Of a DNA stretch of 33,060 nucleotides, positions 1-10,342 are shown piece after piece. Source of the DNA: Nitrososphaeraceae archaeon (GTDB lineage: Archaea; Thermoproteota; Nitrososphaeria; Nitrososphaerales; Nitrososphaeraceae). The notes beneath the pieces are model-generated. The model made no database searches and was not told where the DNA came from. It saw nothing but the letters and a program-made list of their open reading frames with translations. The stretch spans positions 1 to 33,060 of the forward strand of contig JADDOQ010000007.1 of assembly GCA_016782315.1 (NCBI GenBank). Reading direction: 5' to 3'. Position numbers and translations under genes: made by a program. Position 1 is the stretch's first letter; each line of letters opens with the position of its first letter.

Positions 1-321
1 CCCAAATGTTATGTTGCTGACAAAAAAACACACACCTGATACCAAACTGTATAAACCATAAGTGGTTCCCCTTGGTTCTGAGGAAACATATTTTGGTATT
101 ACCGGCCTCTGAACGGTTTCCGAAATCCCAAGGTAAAGCCAAAACACTGCAGCCAAAACAAAAGCATAAAGAGAATTATCTGCTGAAAAGGCCATCATTG
201 TTGTTGATACTGCAAAGATGGAATATCCCAAAAACAGCACTTTCTCCTTACCGATTCTGTCCGCAAAAATACCCGCCGGAATGCCAATTATTGTGTGTGC
301 TACGTTTAGAGAAAGGCTGGA
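1..321 (-). pseudogene. MFS transporter fragment (runs off window edge; 5' end disrupted)
   Basis: Reverse-strand open frame reads ...SSLSLNVAHTIIGIPAGIFADRIGKEKVLFLGYSIFAVSTTMMAFSADNSLYAFVLAAVFWLYLGISETVQRPVIPKYVSSEPRGTTYGLYSLVSG...; the GIPAGIFADRIGKEKVL stretch fits the MFS loop motif. The frame is closed upstream by a stop at 322-324 with no good start codon. The listed + ORFs here are antisense. Confidence 0.72.
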
Positions 322-420
322 CTATGAAAGATGCAAGGATTTGCTAAAAGGATTATTACTTAAACCTAAAGATTTGCTTTCTAAACATATAACAATACAG
401 AAGTACCACGTTTAAGGTTG

Positions 421-443
421 TTGGGACAGAGGGATTCGAATCC
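421..443 (-). other. tRNA 3'-end-like fragment (T-loop/T-stem plus acceptor strand), no tRNA body
   Basis: Reverse complement GGATTCGAATCCCTCTGTCCCAA has the TTCGAATCC T-loop followed by an acceptor-like strand ending CCCA; sequence beyond 443 does not fold into a tRNA body by eye. Confidence 0.5.
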
Positions 444-575
444 ATTAGGTATCCTTTGGTGGGGTATTAGTTAAGAAATATTTATGTTCACTTATGCTAG
501 GCAAGATTACCCATATCCAAGAGTAAAGAATTGAGGCCATATCATATAATTGCAGATTCAAATAAAAATTAAAAG

Positions 576-719
576 TTAACCGCAGCCACTAGGTGTTCTA
601 TGTTCTTTATGTTCAAGTTTGATATGTTCTTCTTCATCATCTACATTGTCAAAAGTGATTCCGCACTCTTGGCAGGTGAATCCTTTTTTTGAATTTTTAA
701 ATTCTAATTCTGAGGACGT
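576..719 (-). pseudogene. Small C2H2-like zinc-finger protein lacking a canonical start codon
   Basis: Reverse-strand frame (T)SSELEFKNSKKGFTCQECGITFDNVDDEEEHIKLEHKEHRTPSGCG*; ACG sits where an ATG would be expected (717-719). Confidence 0.5.
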
Positions 720-1098
720 ATCTTATAATAGTGTTTGGCAGATATAAGGATAAAGGTAATAACATTGTCCAGATTGTCTCTAGCCAGAGGTAGCGGAATT
801 TTAAGCCTTTTTGTAAAAAAAAGTGAATCAATTTCGCAAAATACAGGGTATTAGATATAAGAAAAAAAGATAGGGAATACAACAAATGTTATCATTAAAT
901 ATCAAGTCATAATGATCATATCATAATTGCGTGTAGGGATTTGGGTCTTGGAATTGAGATCTGTTACGCCATCTCAAGACCTTTATTGGGTTGCGCCATG
1001 ACCTACAGACTTTCATAAAAGTATCAATATTTCGTCAAAGGATTTTATTAGATGCTTTTACATTATATTGAAACAGAAATAGCGTATCGACACATGCA

Positions 1099-1731
1099 TT
1101 AATTAATTTTATGTTTTATAGCGGCCACAAGATAAAGCGTTACTGGTTCTTCATATTCTTCTTTCATCCATAGCATGTTAAAACCCTCTTTGGCAATCAA
1201 ATCAAGTGTTTCCTTTTCTGAAAAGAAACGCACCTCAAAGCCGTTTATGTCATATATCCCCTCTTCAACTTCAACCCCAGTACCATAGAATTTGTCATTA
1301 TGGTTTCTAACCGAAAAATAGTTCAATCCATTTGGTTTTAATATGCGCCTTATCTCTGAAAAAATTGAATAGAGTTCGGTTTGTGAGAACCTCATGTTCA
1401 GGAGCATGTGTGAATACACCGCATCAAAACATGCATCTTTAAATGGTAATGGCTTTTTGACATCAAAGAGTTGAGATTTTACCGGCAGTTTTTTCTCATA
1501 TGCCTTTTTGTTTATTATCTCGATACCTATATTGGAATAGTCCAGAGCATCTACCTCAAGGCCATTTGTTGCAAAAAATATTGTGTCTCTGCCATGGCCT
1601 GCCCCTATCTCCAAGACCTTCTTTACATTGTTTGATTTCATGTGTTTAAGGCAAATTGTGGCAAATTGACTTTGCTCATCTCCAAAGAAAGTATTGTCTG
1701 ATTGGTATACCCTATTCCAAATTCCACTCAT
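1099..1731 (-). CDS. Class I SAM-dependent methyltransferase
   Basis: VLEIGAGHGRDTIFFATNGLEVDALDYS motif I region and RRILKPNGLNYFSVR motif; 210 aa intact ORF. Confidence 0.9.
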   Translation of the reverse strand: MSGIWNRVYQSDNTFFGDEQSQFATICLKHMKSNNVKKVLEIGAGHGRDTIFFATNGLEVDALDYSNIGIEIINKKAYEKKLPVKSQLFDVKKPLPFKDACFDAVYSHMLLNMRFSQTELYSIFSEIRRILKPNGLNYFSVRNHNDKFYGTGVEVEEGIYDINGFEVRFFSEKETLDLIAKEGFNMLWMKEEYEEPVTLYLVAAIKHKIN

Positions 1732-1937
1732 TGATAGTTCTTATACTTAGTTCAACCTTTTACTTTTTTATAACTAAAAGGCGATTATTTATTTCAACAG
1801 TTAAGATATGTAGGAAAGGCATGTATCTATTCATATTGAAGTTGGTCCAACCTCTTAAACAAATTACTTTGCCTGTTTGCAGACTTTCATAACAATGAAT
1901 TAAAATACTTAAAAATATCCAAATAGGATGTTATATC

Positions 1938-2198
1938 TCAGTTGTATTGTTCATGGATATAACACCATTTCCATGATTTATTAGGTAATTGTATCATTAG
2001 TGGGTGGTTTGTGTTTTCAAAGTGTTTTCTTGCATGAAGCCCTATGGAAGAATCGCAACAGCCCACATGTCCACAAGTTAGGCACATGCGTATTGCAACC
2101 CAATTTGTCCCTTCCTTTTCACATTCTTCGCATCCATTTGTTTTTGGGGAAATACCCTTCTCTTTTATACTCTCAGCGTGTTCACATATTTGTGACAT
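1938..2198 (-). CDS. UBP-type zinc finger domain protein
   Basis: CEECEKEGTNWVAIRMCLTCGHVGCCDSSIGLHARKHFENTNHPLMIQLPNKSWKWCYIHEQY matches the ZnF-UBP Cys/His pattern. Confidence 0.9.
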   Translation of the reverse strand: MSQICEHAESIKEKGISPKTNGCEECEKEGTNWVAIRMCLTCGHVGCCDSSIGLHARKHFENTNHPLMIQLPNKSWKWCYIHEQYN

Positions 2199-2669
2199 AT
2201 ATCTAAAGGAGTTTTATAACATTTATATTTAAATCGGATATTTCCATTAAATATATTTTAAACAATAAATTCAAAAGTAATACCAAAATAAAGATAAAGA
2301 GATTATTTTTCTGAAACAAATTTTTAGATTACGCTGTTATTCAAATAAAAGAAAAATATTAGGGATATTTATTACTAAAATGCTGCATCGTTTTCATCAT
2401 TGCTTTATGACGGCTAGTTTAAGTTGTAACTAATAAAACAGCCTTATAAAAACAAATCATCAAAAACAATTTAATTTTTAGGTCATTATATTAACAAATC
2501 GGTTTTTAGCAATCATTTGAATATATTTATAGTGTAGAATTTTTATTTTCTATATCCAATACCATTTTTTGACAGTTGTTTTTTTACCGTTAAATTACTA
2601 TCAATTATGCTTTTTGCATTATTTCAGTGATTTTATGCTCAATTCTGTCACTAAATTAGATTATGAAAT

Positions 2670-2804
2670 GACGGTTTGACGGTATGGAAGATAGTTTTCC
2701 ACAAAAGCTCCGAAAAAATAATTTGGAATAATAGAGGCATTATAATTATTTTATACTGTTTTCCATATTTTTATGAAAACAACCGACAGGACAGTCAAAC
2801 CGTC
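2670..2804. repeat. Inverted repeat GACGGTTTGAC ... GTCAAACCGTC with inner TATGGAA ... TTCCATA
   Basis: Arms at 2670-2680 and 2794-2804 (11/11 match) plus a nested 7-bp pair at 2683-2689 and 2761-2767. Confidence 0.7.
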
Positions 2805-3015
2805 CAAAAAATCAAAAATGAAAATACCTACATATTTCCATCATAAAAACCACTATATATACAAAAACCTACAAAATTGGTTGACGATGGTATTGACGGT
2901 ATTAGGAGAACTGTCAATGCTTGTTATTGCATATGTGTTATTAAATAAATGTAGATTACTTTTTTCAAATAATTTCTATAAATCAATACAAATAGTTTGG
3001 AAATATATCGCATGA
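2773..3015 (+). CDS. Hypothetical small protein, possible transmembrane segment
   Basis: 80 aa ATG-initiated ORF with hydrophobic stretch LTMVLTVLGELSMLVIAYVLL; no recognised domain. Confidence 0.3.
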   Translation: MKTTDRTVKPSKKSKMKIPTYFHHKNHYIYKNLQNWLTMVLTVLGELSMLVIAYVLLNKCRLLFSNNFYKSIQIVWKYIA

Positions 3016-3191
3016 ATTTTCTTTTTCTCATATATTTATTTAAATTTCCTGTATTTCCAAGTTTTTAATTCATATCTTTATAAAATCTTTAGATGTCCTC
3101 CCTACAACATATCAAAAATATCTAGCTAAACAAGGCATGATGATTAGGAAAGACGTTTTTATTATGTAAGAATTCTCTATTTAAGATATAA

Positions 3192-3629
3192 GTGCACTTC
3201 AGAAAGATTGTGGAAACATGTATTTATTCCTCAGACCTAGTTAAAATGAAGAATTTTTATATCAATACTTTGGAATTAGAATTTGTTTCTGAAGAAAAGG
3301 ACAGACATGTGTTTCTTAAAGCAGGTCAAAGCATGCTTTTGATTTTCAATCCAAATAAAACACTTGCTACTACTGATACTGGTAACGGGAGTAATATTAA
3401 CCAGCTTCCTATTCATGGTGCTTTTGCTCCACCATCAATCATACACTTTGCTTTAGAAATTGAAAAACAAAACTATGATAAAGCCAAATACATGTTAAAT
3501 GAAAAGAATATAAAAATTGAGAAGGAAGTTACTTGGGAGACGGGGACGAATTCCATGTACTTTCGTGACCCTGTAGGAAATCTTGTTGAGATCATTACTC
3601 ACGGTTCATGGCCAATAGACCATGTTTGA
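3192..3629 (+). CDS. VOC family (glyoxalase/bleomycin-resistance-like) protein
   Basis: ETCIYSSDLVKMKNFYINTLELEFV...MYFRDPVGNLVEIITH is the typical VOC beta-alpha-beta pattern; start is GTG or similar. Confidence 0.85.
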   Translation: MHFRKIVETCIYSSDLVKMKNFYINTLELEFVSEEKDRHVFLKAGQSMLLIFNPNKTLATTDTGNGSNINQLPIHGAFAPPSIIHFALEIEKQNYDKAKYMLNEKNIKIEKEVTWETGTNSMYFRDPVGNLVEIITHGSWPIDHV

Positions 3630-3737
3630 GGGTCGTTACTTTTGTTATCAAATAATGAAAAAGTGAGAAGATCATATACATTAAGCCCATGAAATTAGCG
3701 TAGATGAACATATTTGAAATCGTAAGCCATCTACGAT

Positions 3738-4163
3738 ATGAATCTTCAACCCGACAAGATATGGATAGCTGCGGATATATTGCTTGGATTTCAAGTCACC
3801 TCTTTTGCAGCACGTATCAAACGTGAAATTGCCGTAGGACAACAAAGGGATATTAATTGGCTTCCACCTTCAGATATCTTAAACCTTCTCTCTATTGTTG
3901 CTTTGACAGTTGGAGTATTTATTCTTCCAGTATTTGGTTTTGGTGATCAGCCGTTCATGACCTATTCATTTGGTCTTGCCATGATACTTTTCATGGATTA
4001 TTCATTTGGATTTGCTGGTCACTATGCCATGTACAATAACAGATCAAATCTTTCCTACCGCTATTTTCTTTTTAAAGAAAAGGTGGTGATTACAGTTATA
4101 GATGTATTGTCCATCACTTACGTATTAATTGTAACGATAAAAAGCATAATGATGATCACCTAA
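3738..4163 (+). CDS. Hypothetical integral membrane protein
   Basis: 141 aa ATG ORF with several hydrophobic helices. Confidence 0.6.
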   Translation: MNLQPDKIWIAADILLGFQVTSFAARIKREIAVGQQRDINWLPPSDILNLLSIVALTVGVFILPVFGFGDQPFMTYSFGLAMILFMDYSFGFAGHYAMYNNRSNLSYRYFLFKEKVVITVIDVLSITYVLIVTIKSIMMIT

Positions 4164-4750
4164 CTATCCACACTATGGAAATGATTCTCTTTCACTTCAA
4201 TCTGCCTAAGACAGGGATGAGTAGTCCTCTTTTAGTCTCTTTAAATCTCATAAGCATCTCTATTGGTGCTGCTCATAGTCTTATTTTGATCAAGTGGTAA
4301 CCTCCATCTTTACCAATTTAACATTTTTTGGATTAGCAAATTCAACATTTCTATTATTAATTTCTAGTCTAGAAAAATGACGTAAGGATGTATAAGGATT
4401 AACAAATGGTTCACTCAAATGGTTATTGTTTCCAAATCAATTTAAAGATCATTTCCCATTTCTTTGGTCATTAGTTGCACCATTGGATTGGCATTTAACT
4501 ATAACGTTTACTTCTGCATTTCCTATTTTTTTCTTTTTGTTGCTTGAAATTAGTCTATTGTGTTTTAATGTATTTCAATGCACACATACCAAATAAGAGG
4601 AAGTAAGATATTCTATTTGGACATTAACAGGGTATTAGATTCACAGAAACCTACTACTGTGGCTATGAAGAGAACATCAACTTAAAGTTGATGGCCTCTC
4701 TGACTCTTTTTTACTTTGTGTCCGCATCAGTTATGGAGAATATCTTTTGA

Positions 4751-5134
4751 CTACAAAACTGCATTAAATATTTTTGATATGAGTTTGTGATATTGTGATT
4801 CAGGATCCAGAGAAATGCAGAGGTATTTGTTCTTTCTTATATTAAGTGGAATTGTAATTAGAGTCACTTTTTCAAATTCCGTTAATTGAAAATGTATATC
4901 CCCAAGATGAGATTCAAAGTTTTTCTTTAACATAAGCGATTGATATGCAGTATAAAAGGAATTACTTGATTCCTCATCTGTAGGCGAGATCAGAGGAATA
5001 AGGTTTTTCCTATACTTCCCAACAAGTAGTTTACCGCTATCGTCCATAACTCCTGCAAATCTTACTCTTCTATCTAATTTCAAAGTCTTTATACAAAGAT
5101 CATGCAGAAATTCATTTTCTTTTTCCTTAAACAT
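4751..5134 (-). CDS. DUF6659-like protein
   Basis: 127 aa; LDRRVRFAGVMDDSGKLLVGKYRKNLIPLISPTDEE...EFEKVTLITIPL resembles a family common in Nitrososphaeria. Confidence 0.6.
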   Translation of the reverse strand: MFKEKENEFLHDLCIKTLKLDRRVRFAGVMDDSGKLLVGKYRKNLIPLISPTDEESSNSFYTAYQSLMLKKNFESHLGDIHFQLTEFEKVTLITIPLNIRKNKYLCISLDPESQYHKLISKIFNAVL

Positions 5135-5358
5135 CAGAAATAGCCTTTTCTCAGTTACAGAACGAGAATATAGACATATATTACTATGTTCTAGAGGTTA
5201 TTGCCTCTCTTTTTCACTTGCAATCATTCCCAATTACAAAAAGAAGATTTGCATTCATCATCATTTTCTTTATTTAGCTTTGACATCGAAATTAAAAAGA
5301 TATAGTTAATGCACAAATGTTTTGAATTGGTTTTTGTTAAACAAAAAAGAAGTCTTAA

Positions 5359-5630
5359 TCATTTACTTTCAGCTTTATCAATAACGATAGATCTTCTAAC
5401 CTGTAGAATTCCCTCAATCATATTTGAAGGCAAGACCTGAACCCAAATTTCATAGTTCAATGGACGCTCCTACATGCAACGCTTGTAATGGACCAAATGA
5501 ATCTGTAATTGCATAGATTGTTTGTCTATCATGGGTGAAAGCTAAATAACGATATCGATTCTCTATTTGGGATTCTTGTATATTCAATGGTAATGCTAAA
5601 TTTAAAGATAATGAATTTCTTATACCGATA
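5359..5630 (-). pseudogene. Frameshifted, start-less conserved hypothetical protein
   Basis: Two reverse frames join: NSLSLNLALPLNIQESQIENRYRYLAFTHDRQTIYAITDSFGPLQALHVGASIE, then in another frame LNYEIWVQVLPSNMIEGILQVRRSIVIDKAESK*. No start codon in frame. Confidence 0.55.
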
Positions 5631-5675
5631 TTTTAGTAGTTTTTTCTATTATTTTATTGGTACTTTTTATTTTAA

Positions 5676-7019
5676 TTAAATGTCTATAGTTGTTTTGGTG
5701 AAATCATTGTAGCATTAGAATGTAAAAATTATACTATTCCAGTAGGAATCAAGGAAATAAGAGATTTCAAAAGCAAGCTAGATGATTTGCCTCATGTATC
5801 TGAAGGAATTTTTGTGACAAATTCAAGATTTACACCGGAGGCAATAAACTATGCTAACCACTACAATATCCGACTTTGGGACGGTGAAAATCTGAGCAAA
5901 ATTCACTATCTTTCAAGTATTGGCAGGCTAAATAATAATTCTTCAAAGCAAAATAATGAAAATCAAAAAGAACAAGAAGAAAATGAAATTACCTTTGATA
6001 ATACCTTGCCAGTACTACTACAGTATGGTGCACTCAAAAAAATTAAACTAGTCAATCCTCAACAAGCATCACTAGTCAAATCAGAATTAGTTTTCTTTCC
6101 CTTTTATGTAATCAATTTCTCAATAAAAGAGCAAAAAAAGAAATGGCTGGGGCGCAAGGATGGCATTTCCGATAATGAAATATTTGTAGTAGATGCTATT
6201 GATGGCAACATACTATCCAATAAAATCCCCAGAGAAAATATAAAACCATTTTTATTCACTAAAAGCAACAAAAAGGAGACAGAGGATAGATCCACAATAG
6301 ACGAACAGATTAGAAATCATGAAGAAAATTTGATAATTGAGACAATCAAAAATACAGTTCCCAGGAAAAACTATAAAATCAAAAGAAACAGTCAATATGA
6401 TACTATCATTCAGAAATCAAGTTACCCAATAGAAGCCGCTGAAAGAAGAATTGTAGAAGAGATAATCGATAGAAGAAAAATAGGTTATGATGACGTATCT
6501 ATTTCTGGAAATAGTGAAATTTATGTGCCAAAGTGGTCTCTAATAATTGAGACAATAGGTTTAACATACAAAAGAGAGTCTATTGCTAGCAATAATTTCT
6601 TATTTAGAGATGAAATTGATTTATGTCCAAAAGATTCAGGCAAAGACGTTAGAAAGACATATGCAATTTGTGAAATGTGTGGAGCGGCAGTTTGTAGTAA
6701 ACATGTAACCAATGACAACTCAATGTACTTTTGCTCAGACCATAAAATCTCACGGATTTCATCTTATAAAAAAACCTCCCGATTTGATGTAAATGCATTG
6801 ACAGAATTGAATGAAATAAGAGATAATATTCAATCGCTATTATCTACTAAAATATTTCATAGAAAAAAGAATGCCAACAACAACAACATTCAAGCACTTG
6901 GTGTAAAAGAAGAAGAAAAAGAAAAAATAGAAGAGAAGGAAAACCCTTCTCAAAACTCACCTACACAAGCCAAAGATAATGATAAAACTACTAATTTGGG
7001 AAGTCCCATTAAGTGGTAA
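5676..7019 (+). CDS. Mrr-like PD-(D/E)xK nuclease-related protein with Cys-rich C-terminal region; 5' end truncated
   Basis: Frame is open from after the TAA at 5673-5675 and reads LNVYSCFGEIIVALECKNYTIPVGIKEIRDFKSKLDDLPHVSEGIFVTNSRFTPEAINYANHYNIRLWDGENL; the listed ORF begins at TTG 5787, downstream of the ECK motif. C-terminal CEMCGAAVCSKHV...YFCSDHK is Zn-ribbon-like. Confidence 0.7.
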   Translation, partial: LNVYSCFGEIIVALECKNYTIPVGIKEIRDFKSKLDDLPHVSEGIFVTNSRFTPEAINYANHYNIRLWDGENLSKIHYLSSIGRLNNNSSKQNNENQKEQEENEITFDNTLPVLLQYGALKKIKLVNPQQASLVKSELVFFPFYVINFSIKEQKKKWLGRKDGISDNEIFVVDAIDGNILSNKIPRENIKPFLFTKSNKKETEDRSTIDEQIRNHEENLIIETIKNTVPRKNYKIKRNSQYDTIIQKSSYPIEAAERRIVEEIIDRRKIGYDDVSISGNSEIYVPKWSLIIETIGLTYKRESIASNNFLFRDEIDLCPKDSGKDVRKTYAICEMCGAAVCSKHVTNDNSMYFCSDHKISRISSYKKTSRFDVNALTELNEIRDNIQSLLSTKIFHRKKNANNNNIQALGVKEEEKEKIEEKENPSQNSPTQAKDNDKTTNLGSPIKW

Positions 7020-7594
7020 AAAAGAGACACGTAAAAAATATAATTATATTTCTTTTAGTTTTTATTTTAGCTTTAACCAGTCACGATATTTAGGGCAACA
7101 ATGATTATTTTTCAACTAGAAGAATGATAATCAATTTTCCCTTAACGTTTTTCCAATAAAAGTAGCGATTATTTTTACCAGGTTGAATTATCAGAATTTT
7201 GCCTTTAGTTTTGTCATTTCTATATTTAGGCTTGGGCTCTAACAATGCACGGGCTCAATCACTTTTAGCTATAACTTAGGGGGTTTGAGTATGATAGGTT
7301 TTAACTTTTAATATGGAATAGGTGATTGCTATTAGCTCATTAGAAGTAACATATTGTTCAAATCTATTATAGGGTCTGTTGATATTGGTTTAACATCAAT
7401 TAGCTGCGTATATTGCGAATGTGATGAATGTGAGAAGGGTTTTGTTCGGTGAATTAATTAAAATGACATTTTGTTGTAGTACGTAGTCAGAATCGGATTA
7501 TCTAATTTGAACATCGCAGAGGCTCTCCGTGTTATTCAACAACCATGTCCATAGTCCCATTTACATTTAAAAATGGTTATCGGCAGATTGAATC

Positions 7595-7939
7595 TTGTTT
7601 ATTAGTCTGATAGACGGTACATATACCGATGGATTAATGTTAGCAAAGGTAAACAGCATAAATGAGCAAAAGAACGAAGTGAATGTGACTTTGCTTGATG
7701 TTGATGACTTGGGTTCGGTTATTCCAGTAAAGGATCTTGAGTTGAGATTACCGCCATTTGATGACTCCATATCAGATATGTTAAAGTCTTCATCCCATGT
7801 GATCATTTTTACTGAAGGCTTTAGTGACGAGAATAACTCTACAATAATTTCCGCAATTAACTTGACAGACGACGAGCTTAATCGTGAAAAGGAGAATATG
7901 ATTAAATTTCCAGGCGATAAATCAAAGAAATTGATATAA
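7595..7939 (+). CDS. Hypothetical protein
   Basis: 114 aa TTG-initiated ORF, coding-like composition, SLIDGTYTDGLMLAKVNSINEQKNEVNVTLLDVDD; no domain recognised. Confidence 0.6.
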   Translation: MFISLIDGTYTDGLMLAKVNSINEQKNEVNVTLLDVDDLGSVIPVKDLELRLPPFDDSISDMLKSSSHVIIFTEGFSDENNSTIISAINLTDDELNREKENMIKFPGDKSKKLI

Positions 7940-8208
7940 AAAAATTAGAATATTTTAATCAAGGCATATGTTTAGTCCGTAAATACAAATTTTAGGCAAT
8001 GTCTGCCTTATGGGAGTGGTTGGTTGCCTTTAATCTTGATTGATTCGCATCTTTTAGGACAAATAGTGCAAGTTTCCCTTAATTAATGTCCGCCAAAACA
8101 AAATAGGGAATAATTTTGTTTGTCTCCGATATTCCGAATTCCTATTGGTATATTCTACCTGTTTGCCTTAACTTTTGAGATTGGTTGTATAAAAATAGTT
8201 TTTTGCAG

Positions 8209-8496
8209 CTAAAGTGGTATTGCCTCTCTCTTTCTGTTTTCTAGCTCATTAATCCCATCCGGAGTAATTTGGTAATGTTCGCCATCGGGAGAATGGATCA
8301 GACTTTGAGCGATCAGGTCCTCAATGGCTTGATCCAATAGGGGAGACATTGTAGTGTCTATGGATTCCATCAATTCTCCGATACTTACTGAAGTGTCGCC
8401 TCTTGAGTCATACTTGGATGATAACCTATCTAATACAAAACCTTCAACATTGTGAAGGGCTCCATTGTCATCCTCAGAGTTGGATATTTTATCCAT
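8209..8496 (-). CDS. Small winged-helix-like protein
   Basis: 95 aa; DQAIEDLIAQSLIHSPDGEHYQITPDGINELENRKR resembles the wing and last helix of wHTH proteins. Confidence 0.55.
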   Translation of the reverse strand: MDKISNSEDDNGALHNVEGFVLDRLSSKYDSRGDTSVSIGELMESIDTTMSPLLDQAIEDLIAQSLIHSPDGEHYQITPDGINELENRKREAIPL

Positions 8497-8673
8497 GATA
8501 ATGAGTGTATCCTGCGCTTAAATTCTTATCTTTACTATTTGTATATAACACCACGGTCCCGGGGAAGAATAGGTCAATATGGGATACAAGGTCAAACTCC
8601 ATACAACCGATCTCTTAAAGTTGCAAAGGCGTTATCCATTTTACTAAAACAACCCATCTCCAGTTTGTAAACT

Positions 8674-9228
8674 GATACAAAAAATACAAATCCGAGTTTC
8701 CATGGCCATACATAAATGCAGCAGTATTTGATGCAGACAATATGACCTATCAGGCAAGGCCTTTACTGTGGAATCCTAATTTTGCTGTGTTATACGCATA
8801 CGCGTCACCCAATGAAAGAGGACAATTAGGACTAATTGCAACATTTGGTGGAGCTGAAATAGAGCCTAGCATTGGTGCATCTATAAATCTTGTAAATGAT
8901 AACGGCAAACTTAGTTCTTGGGACTTGACACCTTTGATAAATGGAACTCATGTTCCAACAGAAAATGAATGGGGGGGATTATTTAATAGTAAGAACCTAT
9001 AATGCAACAGAGAGTCTTTGGACTGCAACAGGTTATACTCTTCAAGGTGGTTCTAGTACTAATTATATAGAGCCAAGGCTTTTTGTTTTTGGAATTTCTA
9101 CACCACCACCATCCCCGCCATCTGCTTCCGTGGTAACTGACAGCACTTCCTTCTCTTTACCAAACAAGATTACGTATCTATCATATGGCATCCAAACAGA
9201 ATATGCAATAGGGGCTAAAAAAAAGTAA
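8674..9228 (+). pseudogene. Secreted-type beta-rich protein fragment, frameshifted at a G7 run
   Basis: ORFs 8742-9002 and 8941-9228 fuse as ...NGTHVPTENEWG|DYLIVRTYNATESLWTATGYTLQGGSSTNYIEPRLFVFG... when one G of 8971-8977 is removed; N-terminus cut by a stop just upstream. Confidence 0.7.
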
Positions 9229-9239
9229 TTTATTCATTT

Positions 9240-9705
9240 ATGGTGGATATGGTAAATAATAAAACAAAAAATAAAACTTTTTCTTGCATTGTCATTGATA
9301 AAGAAGATAAATGCGTAAATGCTAAAAATCAAAATACGACAAGTTATTTAATGTTGAATGGGTCTTCAGACATTATGGGGAATTTGGAAGGGCAGGTGTT
9401 TTTTAGAGGGACACCATGCAACCCTGATTCTTTTTATTATCGAGTTCTTCCATGTAGTGGTCCTTATCCTAATCATGAGATTAATATTTACTTGGACAAG
9501 AATGATGAAAACCAGAATAAGATTCCAGTTACTAAAATTAAAACAGATCTCAACGGAAACTTTAAAACACTTTTAACACCGGCAAAAATATTTAATATAC
9601 ACAAAAGCAGGAAAATTCTCATCTGATGTCAAGACTTACAAATTCGTTGTGGAAGAGGATAAAAATACTAAACTTGATCTTTTTGTAGATACTGGAGTAA
9701 GATAA
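9240..9705 (+). pseudogene. Carboxypeptidase-regulatory-like (Ig-fold) protein, frameshifted at an A5 run
   Basis: GQVFFRGTPCNPD...HEINIYLDKNDENQNKIPVTKIKTDLNGNFKTLLTPAK continues in the next frame as YLIYTKAGKFSSDVKTYKFVVEEDKNTKLDLFVDTGVR* if one A of 9584-9588 is removed. Confidence 0.65.
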
Positions 9706-10342
9706 ATATTCAATCAGTGACGTTAAAATAATATAAAGATATAGAACTCTACTTCATATGGTCTTAAATTAAGGAATATGGATATCCTGATACTTATATT
9801 TTACACACCCATATCAAATTTGAATTAAATGGTAATAAACAAGAATATAACTCAGCGATCCGAGTGTATCAATTATCAAAGGTTTTTGAGAAAATAGTCA
9901 GTGTATTGCATAATTTACGATGTTGACTTAACTTAAATCCGGGTTTTTTTTATTTAATGTTGATTATGTGAACAAGTATTCATAATTTTGATAAAAGATA
10001 ACATACTAAATCATACGATCACCTTTTTCTTTAAAATTAGAACTTAATAATTTTTAATGGCAAGCGAATATGCTGAAATATTTTTAGCTGATAATAGATT
10101 TTCAAATATCGATAATTCTAGTTATATATTTCCTGTTATAGTTGGTCCTTGTTTTGGACAATGCCAGTGAATTAATTACTCTTTTTTTATCAATTTCTAT
10201 AAAACAATGTTGATAGTATTCTAACACAACAAGACTATAAATTAAATAATATTATTTTATGCACATAACAATGAAAGAATATACAATTCTTGTAATGAGT
10301 TATTTTTTTTGTGTGTGAAACTTTGAATCCAACTCAATTATA

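Noticed and set aside
72-415. Two forward ORFs (91 and 65 aa)
   Set aside because: Antisense to a recognisable MFS transporter frame on the minus strand.
910-1010. Imperfect hairpin GTCTTGGAATTGAGAT ... ATCTCAAGAC
   Set aside because: Stem is interrupted and no ncRNA context supports it.
4174-4620. Small hydrophobic frames after the membrane protein
   Set aside because: Could be a membrane-protein remnant, but no consistent frame or family could be recognised.
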